Shown in pieces: positions 54,173 to 63,914 of a stretch of 64,000 bases of DNA. The stretch's first letter is position 1, and every line of letters starts with the position of its first letter. Under the pieces are notes generated by a model. The model saw only the letters and a list, made by a program, of their open reading frames with translations, searched no databases and had not been told where the DNA came from. Origin of the DNA: Glandiceps talaboti (lineage: Eukaryota > Hemichordata > Enteropneusta > Spengelidae); the NCBI RefSeq assembly GCF_964340395.1, contig NC_135557.1, forward strand, positions 3,161,216 to 3,225,215. The letters are read 5' to 3'. The position numbers were made by a program, and so were the translations under genes.

Positions 54173-54856
54173 TCATTTATTCCTGCACCCCCAAAACTCC
54201 TCTTCAGTCACCCAGCATTTCCTCTCTGTGCCCTTTCGTTCAGATCGCTTGTACACTATGGGAATGGCAAAGCCAGGTTTCAGTAGGTAGAAATTGGTGT
54301 GCGTTCTGTCAAACTCTCTTGTCTGATGTCTGTGGACCTTACAGTCGAGCTCAGTCTCCTGCTGGCGAATGAAAGACTTGCTCACTTCTAGTGTCATTCT
54401 GTGTATTCGAGGTAACGTAGTAACATCCATGCCAACACCAGGCCACCTAACATTGTATATGACACCCAAACCTCGTGGCCTGATGTATTCTCCATATTTG
54501 TCCCTGACTCGGGTATGGTCATCCTCCAAAATGAACTCACAGTAGTCTGCAATGTCATACCACTCGTTCCAAAGATCAACATCGGTAACTGCATGGCTGA
54601 GGTCTTTACTAACGGTCAGTGTTATCATGGAGTCATTGCACCTTTCAAGTTCGTCTCTGCTCATCTCAGCACACATGCTATAGTCTTCTCCATTTAGGTG
54701 TTGAATATGGTTGACCTTCTCATTTGCCACGAGAAAGTGCCCCAGGGTCTCCACCTCTTCCTCCTGGGCAGACAACAGTAGTTGCCGGTAGTAGTTGGTC
54801 ATTTCCCTGTAACTTTCGAACATTCTGCCCTTCTTATTATCTTCTTGGGTCTCCAT
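54173..54856 (-). CDS. Unknown protein, 227 residues
   Basis: ATG at 54856 with a minus-strand TATATAAG at 54921-54928. Acidic N-terminal half with a helical start (EMTNYYRQLLLSAQEEEVE), then a mixed region with WNEWYDIADYCEFILED and a C-terminal part with HRHQTREFDRTHTNFY. No signal or membrane segment. It ends 52 bp before the longest frame of the candidate portal gene, same strand. An AATAAA on the minus strand lies in that gap. No family recognised. Confidence 0.7.
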   Translation of the reverse strand: METQEDNKKGRMFESYREMTNYYRQLLLSAQEEEVETLGHFLVANEKVNHIQHLNGEDYSMCAEMSRDELERCNDSMITLTVSKDLSHAVTDVDLWNEWYDIADYCEFILEDDHTRVRDKYGEYIRPRGLGVIYNVRWPGVGMDVTTLPRIHRMTLEVSKSFIRQQETELDCKVHRHQTREFDRTHTNFYLLKPGFAIPIVYKRSERKGTERKCWVTEEEFWGCRNK

Positions 54857-55130
54857 GTTTTGGGATTACAAGTCTGTGTGAAGGTTGGTAAGATATGATA
54901 TGTCAGATTTCAATACCCTGCTTATATAGAAAACTATAACGTGGACTACAAAAAAATCGTGACGTAACGACAATCCATTGGACGATGACAATTATGAAAG
55001 TTATGACGTCACTATACACTTTCTCACGGTCTCACGTTATGATAACGATACTCTTTTTGACTGGTCATGTCAAACATAGGCACACACTGGGCCATGTACA
55101 AGAAAAAACAAAAGAACGTGATCACATAAC
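54857..55130. promoter_or_regulatory. Upstream region with TATA box and CRE
   Basis: Minus-strand TATATAAG at 54921-54928 and TGACGTCA at 55004-55011, upstream of the gene starting at 54856. Confidence 0.55.
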
Positions 55131-55915
55131 CTGTGCAACAGTTTTTAAGGGTCAATTTAAACATGCAAAAATGTGGGGTTTTTAAAAAATCTACACACCC
55201 ACCCACTAGCGACTCAAAAAAATTTTGAAAAAAAAAGTCTACACACACGTGTTACAGAAAACTGTCAAATTCTAATGTGCATATATGTCATGTGACCATT
55301 CGCCAATTGATACTCCCGCGAAAATGTTTCAGAAGCCTCATTTGCATGCACAAGAGAATGCATGTCAAGTGAAGTGATGTGTTGTCACGAAACAATTCTG
55401 TGTCCAATGAATTGTGGGAGATTTATAAGGGTCAATTTAAACATGCAAAAATGTGGGGTTTTTAAAAAATCTACACACCCAACCACTAGCGACTCAAAAA
55501 GTTTTTGAAAAAAAAGTGTACACACACGTGTTAAAGAAAACTGTCAAATTCTAATTTGCATATATGTCATGTGACCATACGCCAATTGATACTCCCACGA
55601 AAATGTTTCAGAAGCCTCATTTGCATGCACAAGAGAATGCATGTCAAGTGAAGTGATGTGTTGTCACAAAACAATTCTGTGTCCAATGAATTGTGGGAGA
55701 TTTATAAGGGTCAATTTAAACATGCAAAAATGTGGGGTTTTTAAAAAATCTACACACCCAACCACTAGCGACTCAAAAAAATTTTGAAAAAAAAGTCTAC
55801 ACACACGTGTTACAGAAAACTGTCAAATTCTAATTTGCATATATGTCATGTGACCATTTGCCAATTGATACTCCCACGAAAATGTTTCAGAAGCCTCATT
55901 TGCATACATGTGAAG
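55131..55915. repeat. Dispersed intergenic repeat, three tandem copies of about 280 bp
   Basis: The anchor aagggtcaatttaaacatgc begins near 55147, 55427 and 55706. Each unit then has aaaaatgtggggtttttaaa, ctacacaccca, an actagcgactc segment, tacacacacgtgtta and tttgcatatatgtcatgtga, and the second and third begin gtgtccaatgaattgtggga. Related copies lie at 48.1, 60.8 and 62.7 kb. No ORF. It could be a replication origin, enhancer or transcription-boundary repeat comparable in role to viral homologous regions. Confidence 0.85.
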
Positions 55916-55959
55916 TTTCACAACCCATTTCCTGAAGAGATGTATTGCCACGAAACAAA

Positions 55960-56095
55960 AGAGGATGTTGTTGAGAAAATGTGCATGGGCCAGAACCCAA
56001 TGACTGTTTTTATTACGAACTTTAAACATGAAGTGATAATTAACATGAAAATTAAGAACAAATCATTTATTTTGTTATTGCTTTTTTTTTTGTCC
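55960..56095 (+). pseudogene. Relic of a BTB gene 3' end
   Basis: Plus-strand gtgcatgggccagaacccaa then tgactg...attacgaactttaaacatg and ttaacatgaaaattaagaac match the last codons and 3' flank of the BTB gene ending at 60665 (catgggcccgaacccattga, tacaaactttaaacatg, aataatttatttt). The rest of the gene is gone. It abuts the dispersed repeat, as the intact gene's 3' flank does. Confidence 0.7.
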
Positions 56096-56097
56096 TT

Positions 56098-58332
56098 TTA
56101 AGGGCAAATGTTCTCTTCCCATGCTCCAATGGGTTCACAAACCTGCGGGCGGTATCTTGTTATTGATTGACACCATCGGTTATGACACTTTTTCACCAGG
56201 GTGGTGGTCATTTCTTCGAAATCAATCACAATATTATATTCTGTAAACAGTAACCTTGTGCAAACCAGGCGTTCATCTCCCCAGTACAATAGAAGTTTTT
56301 TTCCATTTTTGAAAACTTTTCCTGTCAGGGGCACTGTTGTTTTCTTTTTCAGACAGGACGACACATGTTTGCTACCTTTGCATCTAAACACACATGGAGA
56401 CATGAGCTTGTTGAAAAAGTCCACTTTCACACGTATGTCTTTGCTTTTCATAGTCAATTCCTGCCAATGACCAGTGCCACCCATGTCAAGTGAAGATACC
56501 GGTATATAATTCTGCCAATGAACAGTGCCACTCATGTCAAGGAGATAAATTGGTATCTTCACTTGCATTAGACATGTTTTGCTGTGCCTGTCTACCTCGC
56601 GATTTGTGAAATACATTTTGCCTAGGAAGACTAGACCAACCGAGGACACGAAAAACATGGACGGGAAATAATCACCTACTTCCACTGGTGGATAAGCAAT
56701 AAGAGTGTTTTTGTTACACAACAAAGGTTCGTCTTCGTCATTCGTTCTTGTTATCACGTCGGTAACACTCCTGTATCTTGAATCAATGCTGACCAACTGC
56801 ACAATAACTTTCATCGAAATAGCATTGGAAGCGTAAACAATGTAGCAGTCGTCCTGATTACAAGGTCCTGGCATGAAACACATTGTCAACGAAGGTAGGT
56901 CTGGGTAAAGAATAATGTTATACTTTAAAAATGGTTTCAATTGCATACAAGAACTAAGATTGTCTTTGATTTTCCAAGGTCCATCTCTGTGAAGAATGAA
57001 TATATCACATATGGAACAGATTTGCACCAAGAATAAAACAAATTCCTCAAACAGATGCACTTTCAGAAGCATGTCTTTTGGCAGTCGGTACTCGCTAACC
57101 CATTCGACTCGTGGTTGCCATTTGTCCCATCCGCGCATCAAAGAGTCGATGTTAACACTGTACAATTTCAAACAGTTTGGGTATAACCTTTCTCTACTGA
57201 TGTAGAAAACGCTATTTTGAGAATCGTTGACTTTTAAGTCATAGTCTGTATACAAGAATATTTGTTTTAGATAATGTATTCCGCATGGGAACCACCTCTG
57301 ATATCTTTTATAACCATTGCAATCCCTCATAATGATATAAGGTCCAGCTACTCCAAAGCAATAGAGTGCACGATTTAATGGCCTAGAGTGTTTCTTTCTA
57401 TCAACCTCTTTAGTTTCTTGCACAAACTCCCTCAACACTGTTTCTATCAATTGCTTCTTCAAGTTTGTTGGCTCTGTCTTACATATATCTGCCAAAACCA
57501 ACTGTGTTGACGCTGGCATGTTTTGGTAGACGGAAAAACGGCCTGTGCTTACTAGAGGTCTCAACAGGTCACAGACTGTGTCAATAATCATCATGTCGAA
57601 CTTTTTGTCATTGGTGTCCAAGTGCAATAGCAATTTGGTTATGCAGTGAATTCCATCAGCATCATCTGCCAGATTGCCACCACAACACTTCCACCAATTC
57701 TGAACTAAATTGAACACGTCTATGTCACAACCTCTGAAACATTTCTTTGTATGCACGAATCTGGATAATACGCTCAGGTCCCAGAGCTGAAATAAAACGA
57801 AATCATCTTCGGTGAAGTCCTTTTTCGTGTAGATTTTTATCAAACCAGCAATGGTATCTGTCAAATCACTGTAAGTCTCTGACAACCCTTGCTTGCAGAG
57901 TATGGCAAAGTAATCCATCATGGTTTGGGTGTTGTTGGCAAAAAAACAGACACCATAGGGCTCTTCATGTTTGAAGTACACTTGAAGTTCTTTTTGGAGG
58001 TCGTCTATCCAATTCTTCATGCAAAGAAAGTCAGCAACAAAGGTGATATCTGCAAGATTGTCTGGTGTCACATAAATTTTGCACTTTTCATTTACGTTCC
58101 TGTAGTAGGCCTCGAAACTGAATTTTCTTGTCTGAACGTATGACAAGAACAAATGCCAGTACTTGATATCAAAGTGCACATTTTCGACGTGATTATCCAA
58201 ATAGACAATGTCCTGTCCCAACTCGTAAAACCGTATCAAAGAATCCAAGTAAGGTATTTCTTCTTTCAAAACGGAGGGTAAAACAGTATATTTGTTGCCT
58301 CCCAGGCGAAGGCAGATTTTTCTCTCCACCAT
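56098..58332 (-). CDS. BTB/BACK protein with divergent C-terminal domain, copy 1
   Basis: 744 codons from the ATG at 58332; minus-strand TATATAAA at 58391-58398. N-terminal BTB-like fold: CLRLGGNKYTVLPSVLKEE (beta strand and glycine turn), then PDNLADITFVADFLCMKNW, the helix pair usual in BTB domains. A BACK-like helical region follows (about 150-300). The C-terminal 400 residues are beta-rich with recurring G-x-x-Y and YFPSMFFVSSVGLVFLGKMY and may be a degraded kelch propeller. In poxviruses, BTB-kelch proteins serve as CUL3 ubiquitin-ligase adaptors. It is homologous to the next gene (for example PPVEVGDYFPS against PPLPNGYYFPS). A CRE-containing divergent promoter separates them. Confidence 0.75.
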   Translation of the reverse strand: MVERKICLRLGGNKYTVLPSVLKEEIPYLDSLIRFYELGQDIVYLDNHVENVHFDIKYWHLFLSYVQTRKFSFEAYYRNVNEKCKIYVTPDNLADITFVADFLCMKNWIDDLQKELQVYFKHEEPYGVCFFANNTQTMMDYFAILCKQGLSETYSDLTDTIAGLIKIYTKKDFTEDDFVLFQLWDLSVLSRFVHTKKCFRGCDIDVFNLVQNWWKCCGGNLADDADGIHCITKLLLHLDTNDKKFDMMIIDTVCDLLRPLVSTGRFSVYQNMPASTQLVLADICKTEPTNLKKQLIETVLREFVQETKEVDRKKHSRPLNRALYCFGVAGPYIIMRDCNGYKRYQRWFPCGIHYLKQIFLYTDYDLKVNDSQNSVFYISRERLYPNCLKLYSVNIDSLMRGWDKWQPRVEWVSEYRLPKDMLLKVHLFEEFVLFLVQICSICDIFILHRDGPWKIKDNLSSCMQLKPFLKYNIILYPDLPSLTMCFMPGPCNQDDCYIVYASNAISMKVIVQLVSIDSRYRSVTDVITRTNDEDEPLLCNKNTLIAYPPVEVGDYFPSMFFVSSVGLVFLGKMYFTNREVDRHSKTCLMQVKIPIYLLDMSGTVHWQNYIPVSSLDMGGTGHWQELTMKSKDIRVKVDFFNKLMSPCVFRCKGSKHVSSCLKKKTTVPLTGKVFKNGKKLLLYWGDERLVCTRLLFTEYNIVIDFEEMTTTLVKKCHNRWCQSITRYRPQVCEPIGAWEENICP

Positions 58333-58390
58333 AGTCGTTAAGTCTCTCAGACAACTGACAATTGGCTTCTGAAGAAGAATGACCTCTATG

Positions 58391-58490
58391 TTTATATACC
58401 CTACGACATCGTGATTTACATGTCACGACCATGCCATCCCATTAAAGTCCTGATGTGACGTCATAACTTTCTTTTCAAAATAGTATAAAT
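58391..58490. promoter_or_regulatory. Divergent promoter of the two BTB genes
   Basis: Minus TATATAAA (58391-58398), central TGACGTCA (58456-58463) and plus TATAAAT (58484-58490), with a TCAGT initiator-like word at 58509-58513. The central CRE is shared by both genes, so they may be co-regulated. Confidence 0.7.
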
Positions 58491-58529
58491 GTCTAGGCCC
58501 AACTGCATTCAGTGCTTTCACTAGACGAA

Positions 58530-60665
58530 ATGGATCGACAGCATGATATATTTTCTTGCCGTTGTGTTTGCCAAGATCAAGTGTACGACCTGTCGCTCGA
58601 AAACCTGAAAGTGGAAATTCCATATTTGGCAGGACTAATCAATTTCAACCAATTGGAGACACGACAATGTGGCTCTGGTGTATTGGTACTGGAATCTATG
58701 TTTGAGGCCTCCCCTTTTCCAGTCGAATACTGGCACTTGTTCTTGTCATTCATTGAAAGAAAAGAGATTGTCATGTCTGCTTCTGGTGATTCTGGCCAAA
58801 AGACGTCCATTACTCTCGAGAACATTGGTGATGTTACCACTGCTGCTGACTACCTGAACATGACAGGGTGGCTGGAAAGACTCGCGCATTATTTACTGAA
58901 AAATTTCGACAGTGAGTTAATCACGAGTTACAGTGAGTACAGTACATTTGAAAAACTGGTCTACTTCTTCAAAGTACTTTGTGACTTGCCGGCAATGAAC
59001 GATGACCTGCTAGATGTTGTGGCTGGCCATCTGGCTGTGTTTGCTAGTCATTTTGTCGACACAAGCAGAGTATCGAATTCTTGGTGTTGGGAGCATGTCT
59101 CTCGTTTTGTGCAGCGGAAGAAGAAGTTAAAAGGAAACGATGTTGGCGTGTTTTACATGGTCAGGGATTGGTTGAAAAGTAGTGTAGAAGTAAGAAAAAT
59201 AGACCCATTGCAAGCCTGTGTGTTGCTTTTCTGTATCTCAAGAGATAAAGATGCCCTCATTGGTGATAAGGTGTTTCAGACCGTGTGTGACATGCTAAAG
59301 CCACTGGCACTTGATGCCCGTTCTCTATTAGCCAGTAAAATGTCTCCGTCCATGCAAAATGTTTTGACATCAGTCCAAGCCATAGAAAGCATGGAGGCTA
59401 AGGAGGAATTAACAAATGCACTCGTCCATGCTTTTGCCAAAGAAACAAAGTCTCGTACTCAGGACGAAACAATTGCTCCAATAGATTGTACTACCTATAG
59501 GGTGGGCATTGGAGAAAACAGCTTTGTACAGATTAGTGATTCACATGGCAGAACTAATGAGGACACTTATTTTAGAGAAATGCCAATGGACACAAGTTAC
59601 CGATGGAGAGTAAAAAGATTTAAAAGGTTTGATTTCAAGGTGGTTTCCGGAAACAGAATGTTCTTTATTGATGCAAGTGTAATAATATATTACGAAAAAG
59701 TGTGTATGCTGTTTGTTATATATGCTGGGCCTTTGCCATGTTCCAATAATCCTCGTAATGGTTTGAATTGGGAATTCCTTTTTTGTGAAAGGTACCGCAA
59801 CGCTAAGGTCGTTGATCCTTTCGTGAGAATATACAGTTATGACAAATTTGTTCTGATTCCAGAACCCTTTAGTTACCATCTTATTGTAATGCACTGCAAT
59901 GGGCCTTGGAAAACGGAAAAGGATGGTTGCATTACATCCAGATCGCACTACAAATACGAATCTGGCATATGTGATGATGTTTGCAGGAGAAGCATATGCA
60001 TCATGCCCGTACCCTCTTCTGCAGGGTCTTGCAAAATTGTATATGCAAGTGATGCCAACTCTAGAGAAATAGATATAGATATTATTGCTGTGAGCCAAAT
60101 ACACAGAAACAATGAGGACATTATCAGTCATGGAAAGGAGCCTTTCAATTGCATTGACGAAGACTGGATAAGTTATCCACCCCTCCCGAATGGCTATTAT
60201 TTCCCGTCACTGCATTATGTGCCCAATGTGGGACTAGTGTGTATTGGTTCAATGGAAATGGAGGAAAGGGTTATTTCCCCTCAGCTTAGTGAGATACTCA
60301 TAAGCATGCCAGTGTTTGCCATGCAGAACACTGAATTGAATGACTGGAAAGAGGTTAAGTTGCAGGTCAAAGGGGCTCATATTGGCAAAGACGATTTGAA
60401 CATGCTGTACAAGGATAACATAAATCAAAGCAGGCATTGTAATGCTCCAATGGTCGGTAAAGCCTATAAAGATGGTCGACTTCTCCTTTATGGAGGAGAC
60501 GAAGAACTGGGACCTTTGAGCACTCTCTTCTGGAGCTTTGACATTCTAATAGATTTCAACAAAAACACACTTGAGCTATTGAAGAGAGGAGGTTCTTGTA
60601 ATGGCCTATTTGTTGATAACTTGCATGGGCCCGAACCCATTGACTGCTTTGATTACAAACTTTAA
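58530..60665 (+). CDS. BTB/BACK protein with divergent C-terminal domain, copy 2
   Basis: 711 codons from the ATG at 58530 (an upstream GTG at 58512 is in frame but lies at the transcription start). Same plan as copy 1: YDLSLENLKVEIPYLAGLI, then TLENIGDVTTAADYLNMTGW, a helical BACK-like region, and a beta-rich C-terminal part with YISYPPLPNGYYFPS-like and GRLLLYGGDEELGPL segments, the latter close to a kelch-type G-G turn. It is probably a CUL3 adaptor; the paralogue may target another substrate. A truncated third copy remains near 56.0 kb. Confidence 0.75.
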   Translation: MDRQHDIFSCRCVCQDQVYDLSLENLKVEIPYLAGLINFNQLETRQCGSGVLVLESMFEASPFPVEYWHLFLSFIERKEIVMSASGDSGQKTSITLENIGDVTTAADYLNMTGWLERLAHYLLKNFDSELITSYSEYSTFEKLVYFFKVLCDLPAMNDDLLDVVAGHLAVFASHFVDTSRVSNSWCWEHVSRFVQRKKKLKGNDVGVFYMVRDWLKSSVEVRKIDPLQACVLLFCISRDKDALIGDKVFQTVCDMLKPLALDARSLLASKMSPSMQNVLTSVQAIESMEAKEELTNALVHAFAKETKSRTQDETIAPIDCTTYRVGIGENSFVQISDSHGRTNEDTYFREMPMDTSYRWRVKRFKRFDFKVVSGNRMFFIDASVIIYYEKVCMLFVIYAGPLPCSNNPRNGLNWEFLFCERYRNAKVVDPFVRIYSYDKFVLIPEPFSYHLIVMHCNGPWKTEKDGCITSRSHYKYESGICDDVCRRSICIMPVPSSAGSCKIVYASDANSREIDIDIIAVSQIHRNNEDIISHGKEPFNCIDEDWISYPPLPNGYYFPSLHYVPNVGLVCIGSMEMEERVISPQLSEILISMPVFAMQNTELNDWKEVKLQVKGAHIGKDDLNMLYKDNINQSRHCNAPMVGKAYKDGRLLLYGGDEELGPLSTLFWSFDILIDFNKNTLELLKRGGSCNGLFVDNLHGPEPIDCFDYKL

Positions 60666-60769
60666 ACATGACCAACGAAAGGAAATGATAATAAACTTGA
60701 TGATTAACAACAAATAATTTATTTTCGTATTGTTTTTTGTCCTTTTACAGTAATGTGTCACATGAGTTC

Positions 60770-61160
60770 TTTACTTCACAAATTGAATTATGGGAGTTTT
60801 AATTGTCACGAAACAATTCTGTGTCCAATGAATTGTGGGAGTTTTATAAGGGTCAATTTAAACATGCAAAAATGTGGGGTTTTTAAAAAATCTACACACC
60901 CAACCGCTAACGACTGAAAATATTGTTGGAAAAAAAGTCTACACAGCCATGTTAACTAAAAACTGTTAAATTCTAATTTGCATATATGTCATGTGACCAA
61001 AAAGTCCTGTGAACACCAAGATAGAATCGGACAAATTGCACATGCTCTCTTACTGGTAGACATTTCATCCCTGGTTACAAAACTGATTTTTTAGCATTGA
61101 ACTGATATTCATTGTTTTCAGTCAGGATACCAAAAAATAAGTCTACTATGAGAGCTTTGA
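60770..61160. repeat. Dispersed intergenic repeat, copy after BTB gene 2
   Basis: Same core (gtgtccaatgaattgtggga, aagggtcaatttaaacatgc at 60848, cgctaacgactg) followed by an extension (gtcctgtgaacaccaagata, cattgaactgatattcattg, ctactatgagagctttgatg). That extension is shared with the copy at 62.6-63.1 kb but not with the 55-kb trio. Confidence 0.8.
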
Positions 61161-61470
61161 TGGAAATGTAATTGAAAACCGAAAACGAATAATGCCGTTG
61201 GTTAGTGACAGCAAGGGAAGGGTTCCAGATTATCTATGATGTTTCAATAAAATTGAATATGTGTAGAATGGCACTGAGAAAAAATATTTCTGGAAGCTCA
61301 TTTCTGCAACGCTGCGTTCTTCCAGGAGTAAAGACATGTTATGTATTACAGATGCAATGAGTGTATGTGTATAATTACAAATATGCAATATTATTTTGGT
61401 TTGAATAACAATTTATTGAACCAATAAACAAAGAACAAACAAACAATGGAGACTCTTAATTGTTCATTCT
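61161..61470. other. 3' flank of the minus-strand gene, no gene seen
   Basis: AT-rich, with AATAAA-like words on the plus strand and polyadenylation-compatible sequence on the minus strand. Confidence 0.4.
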
Positions 61471-62247
61471 TCATTCACTATCTAATTCTGTCTCACTGTT
61501 GTCTTCTTCCGAAACACTTGCTACAGGCAGCATCTCGAACTTGAATTTATTTAGGAACACAGCATTTTCAGGCACTGCCATGAAGTCGATATTGCATCTC
61601 GAGTCGCTGTAGAAGTCTTCACCAAGGCCGTTCCTGCAATCGTAGGTACAAGCGGGAATGTGATCCAACCCGATGATGTGATGTGAGAAATAGACTGAAT
61701 CACGATGTGACATTGCAAAGAACTGGTTTTGGGTTTCCGTCAGCAGTGCTACACGATACACCACGAAATGATATTTCAGCTTCTCTGAGTACGTGACATC
61801 TCCGATGACCAAAACTGCCACAATCTTGTCCACCTCTTGTTCTCTTGTAGAGTGGAATGTCTGATTGAGTTTCCTATAGATCCCATGGCTCAGATGGGGC
61901 AAAAGCCAAGTGTTTGTCGTCTTGTTCAAGCCACAGGAGAGGGTGAAAGGATTTTCGTACAACTTTCCATTGCTTGACATTACGAAATCACCATATCTGT
62001 TCATAAAGCATTCGACTTTTGTACCTTTAAATGCCTCGGTGACAATCAAATCTTCCTCCCCTTCAATGTCTGTACACTGAACCATCGATGGTGATGCCAT
62101 GTCTCTGATAACTGTGTCAAGATAAGGGATTTGTCCTCCAGGAGCATGCTTTGAAAGTAGACCGCTTTTCTTAGCAGTTTCCAATTCTGCTGCATGATGA
62201 TATGTGCAGAAAAACATGTCCTGGTATTTTCGCTGTTGATCCATCAT
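61471..62247 (-). CDS. Unknown protein, 258 residues
   Basis: ATG at 62247 (second Met of MM); minus-strand TATAAAT at 62302-62308. The protein has no signal or membrane segment. It contains several histidines and cysteines (FFCTYHHAAELE, PACTYDCRNGLGEDF) and ends in an acidic tail (EEDNSETELDSE). The start lies downstream of a CRE-repeat region. No family recognised. It is the last minus-strand gene in view. Confidence 0.7.
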   Translation of the reverse strand: MMDQQRKYQDMFFCTYHHAAELETAKKSGLLSKHAPGGQIPYLDTVIRDMASPSMVQCTDIEGEEDLIVTEAFKGTKVECFMNRYGDFVMSSNGKLYENPFTLSCGLNKTTNTWLLPHLSHGIYRKLNQTFHSTREQEVDKIVAVLVIGDVTYSEKLKYHFVVYRVALLTETQNQFFAMSHRDSVYFSHHIIGLDHIPACTYDCRNGLGEDFYSDSRCNIDFMAVPENAVFLNKFKFEMLPVASVSEEDNSETELDSE

Positions 62248-62289
62248 GTTGATTGAGTGAGCGAAAAAGTCAAATGGTTGCCCAAGATG

Positions 62290-62580
62290 GTTGACCTTAC
62301 AAATTTATACTTTTCACCAAACAAAACTGTGACGTCACATTTCAATGGCATGAAGTAAACCATGACGTCAAGTACAAAAAAAATGACCTTACAAATGTAT
62401 ACTTTTCCCCAAAGAAAACTATGACATCACATTTCAATGGCATTAGGTCATGACGTCAAGTACAAAAAAAAAAGTTTATACTTTTCCCCCAAAGAAAACT
62501 ATGACGTCACATTTCAATGGCATTAGGTCATGAAGTACATCCACCATAAAAAAGAACAAGATAAAATTGTGACGTCATAG
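62290..62580. promoter_or_regulatory. CRE-repeat promoter of the preceding minus-strand gene
   Basis: TGACGTCA at 62330-62337, 62363-62370, 62451-62458, 62502-62509 and 62570-62577, with one TGACATCA. They are embedded in imperfect repeats of the form acttttccccaaagaaaact, tcacatttcaatggcat and aagtacaaaaaaaa. With region 1 this is the densest CRE cluster in the window. Confidence 0.7.
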
Positions 62581-62639
62581 TTTTCTTTTGTCTTAACCTA
62601 CATCGTTGGAGTTTTTTACTTCACAAAACAATTGGAATG

Positions 62640-63060
62640 AATTATGGGAGTTTTAATTGTCACAAAACAATTCTATGTCCAATGAATTGTGGGAGTTTTA
62701 TAAGGGTCAATTTAAACATGCAAAAATGTGGGGTTTTTAAAAAATCTACACACCCACCCACTAGCGACTGAAAAATTTTTGGAAAAAAAAGTCTACACAC
62801 CCATGTTAAAAAAAACTATCAAATTCTAATTTGCATATATGTCATGTGACCAAAAAGTCCTGTGTACACCAAGATAGAATCGGACAAATTGTGTGTTAGT
62901 GAATCGAAATGGAACATGCTTTCTTACTGGTAGACATTTCATCCCTGGTTACAAAGCATTGAACTGATATTCATTGTTTTAAGTCAGGATACCAAAAAAT
63001 AAGTCTACTATGAGAGCTTTGATGGAAATGTAATTGAAAACCGAAAACGTATAATTCCAT
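62640..63060. repeat. Dispersed intergenic repeat, rightmost copy
   Basis: Core as in the other copies (tatgtccaatgaattgtggg, aagggtcaatttaaacatgc near 62702, ccactagcgactgaaa) and the same extension as at 60.8-61.16 kb, including cattgaactgatattcattg and ctactatgagagctttgatg. It ends shortly before the next gene. Confidence 0.8.
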
Positions 63061-63127
63061 AGTTTCCTGTAGGAGTCTGAAATGAGTGTATTTATGCATA
63101 TGTCATTGTCCTAAACAAACATGAAGA

Positions 63128-63868
63128 ATGCTTTCAAGAGTAGTGTTTGATGACATCATAGAATGTTTGACTGATGATCCATTTAATTTGAAACCTGTGC
63201 ATGATGTTCAGAACATAGGGGATAATGTATTTGTAATCTACTTTGTCATTGGTGCCTCTACAAATGCTGGTGTCAGAAAGTGTGATGTCAAATGCCTTTG
63301 TGATTACTTGGTTTCCTTGGAAGACTTGTATGCTGTTTGTTTCAACATCTATGTTCTCAGAGCCGAAAAACAGAACAATCTCGTGTTGTGCATGAACATT
63401 GCTTCCAAAGACTACTTTTCAGACGAGGATGGAGACAACTTGGCAAGTAAACGGTTGGGCGACAGAGATTTCGTCAGCGTCATAGAGAACACCGTGGGTG
63501 GCAGAGTCACACAGTACAACACCGTTTCTCTTCATGAAATGGGAGGGTCATCGAAATTCTATAAAGTTAAAGTAACACTTGATGGACAGGGCTATAATTT
63601 ATGCAATTCAATGCACAAACTTAACAAACACTTTGACTGGGAGTACAGTTGTTGTCTCGTTGACGACTTTTATCACATGGACCGAAATTCGTTGACGTTT
63701 TATATACAATGGACTGAATATGACAAGGGTGACAAGGATGAAGTCGACACTCAACATTCCAGTACAGATGCTTTTCCGTGGTCCCTACTATTTACTTTGA
63801 TGCTTTTACCACTCATAACTATTGCGTGGTTGTATTTTTACCAGACACGTCACGTTCATGTCTTTTGA
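63128..63868 (+). CDS. Tail-anchored membrane protein, 246 residues
   Basis: ATG at 63128; a nearer upstream ATG at 63121 opens only a nine-codon frame. The body is soluble-looking with cysteine clusters (VRKCDVKCLCDYL, NLCNS, YSCCLVDD). A single hydrophobic segment near the C-terminus (SLLFTLMLLPLITIAWLYFY, about 219-239) with a short tail (QTRHVHVF) predicts a tail-anchored or type II-like insertion. No signal peptide. No family recognised; an envelope or organelle-membrane protein is possible. Confidence 0.7.
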   Translation: MLSRVVFDDIIECLTDDPFNLKPVHDVQNIGDNVFVIYFVIGASTNAGVRKCDVKCLCDYLVSLEDLYAVCFNIYVLRAEKQNNLVLCMNIASKDYFSDEDGDNLASKRLGDRDFVSVIENTVGGRVTQYNTVSLHEMGGSSKFYKVKVTLDGQGYNLCNSMHKLNKHFDWEYSCCLVDDFYHMDRNSLTFYIQWTEYDKGDKDEVDTQHSSTDAFPWSLLFTLMLLPLITIAWLYFYQTRHVHVF

Positions 63869-63914
63869 ATTGAATGAAAACGCAGATCCCACTTCAAAGT
63901 GAGACATTTTGGCT

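Noticed and set aside
59541-60131. 196-codon minus-strand ORF
   Set aside because: Antisense to the BTB gene with no domain signature.
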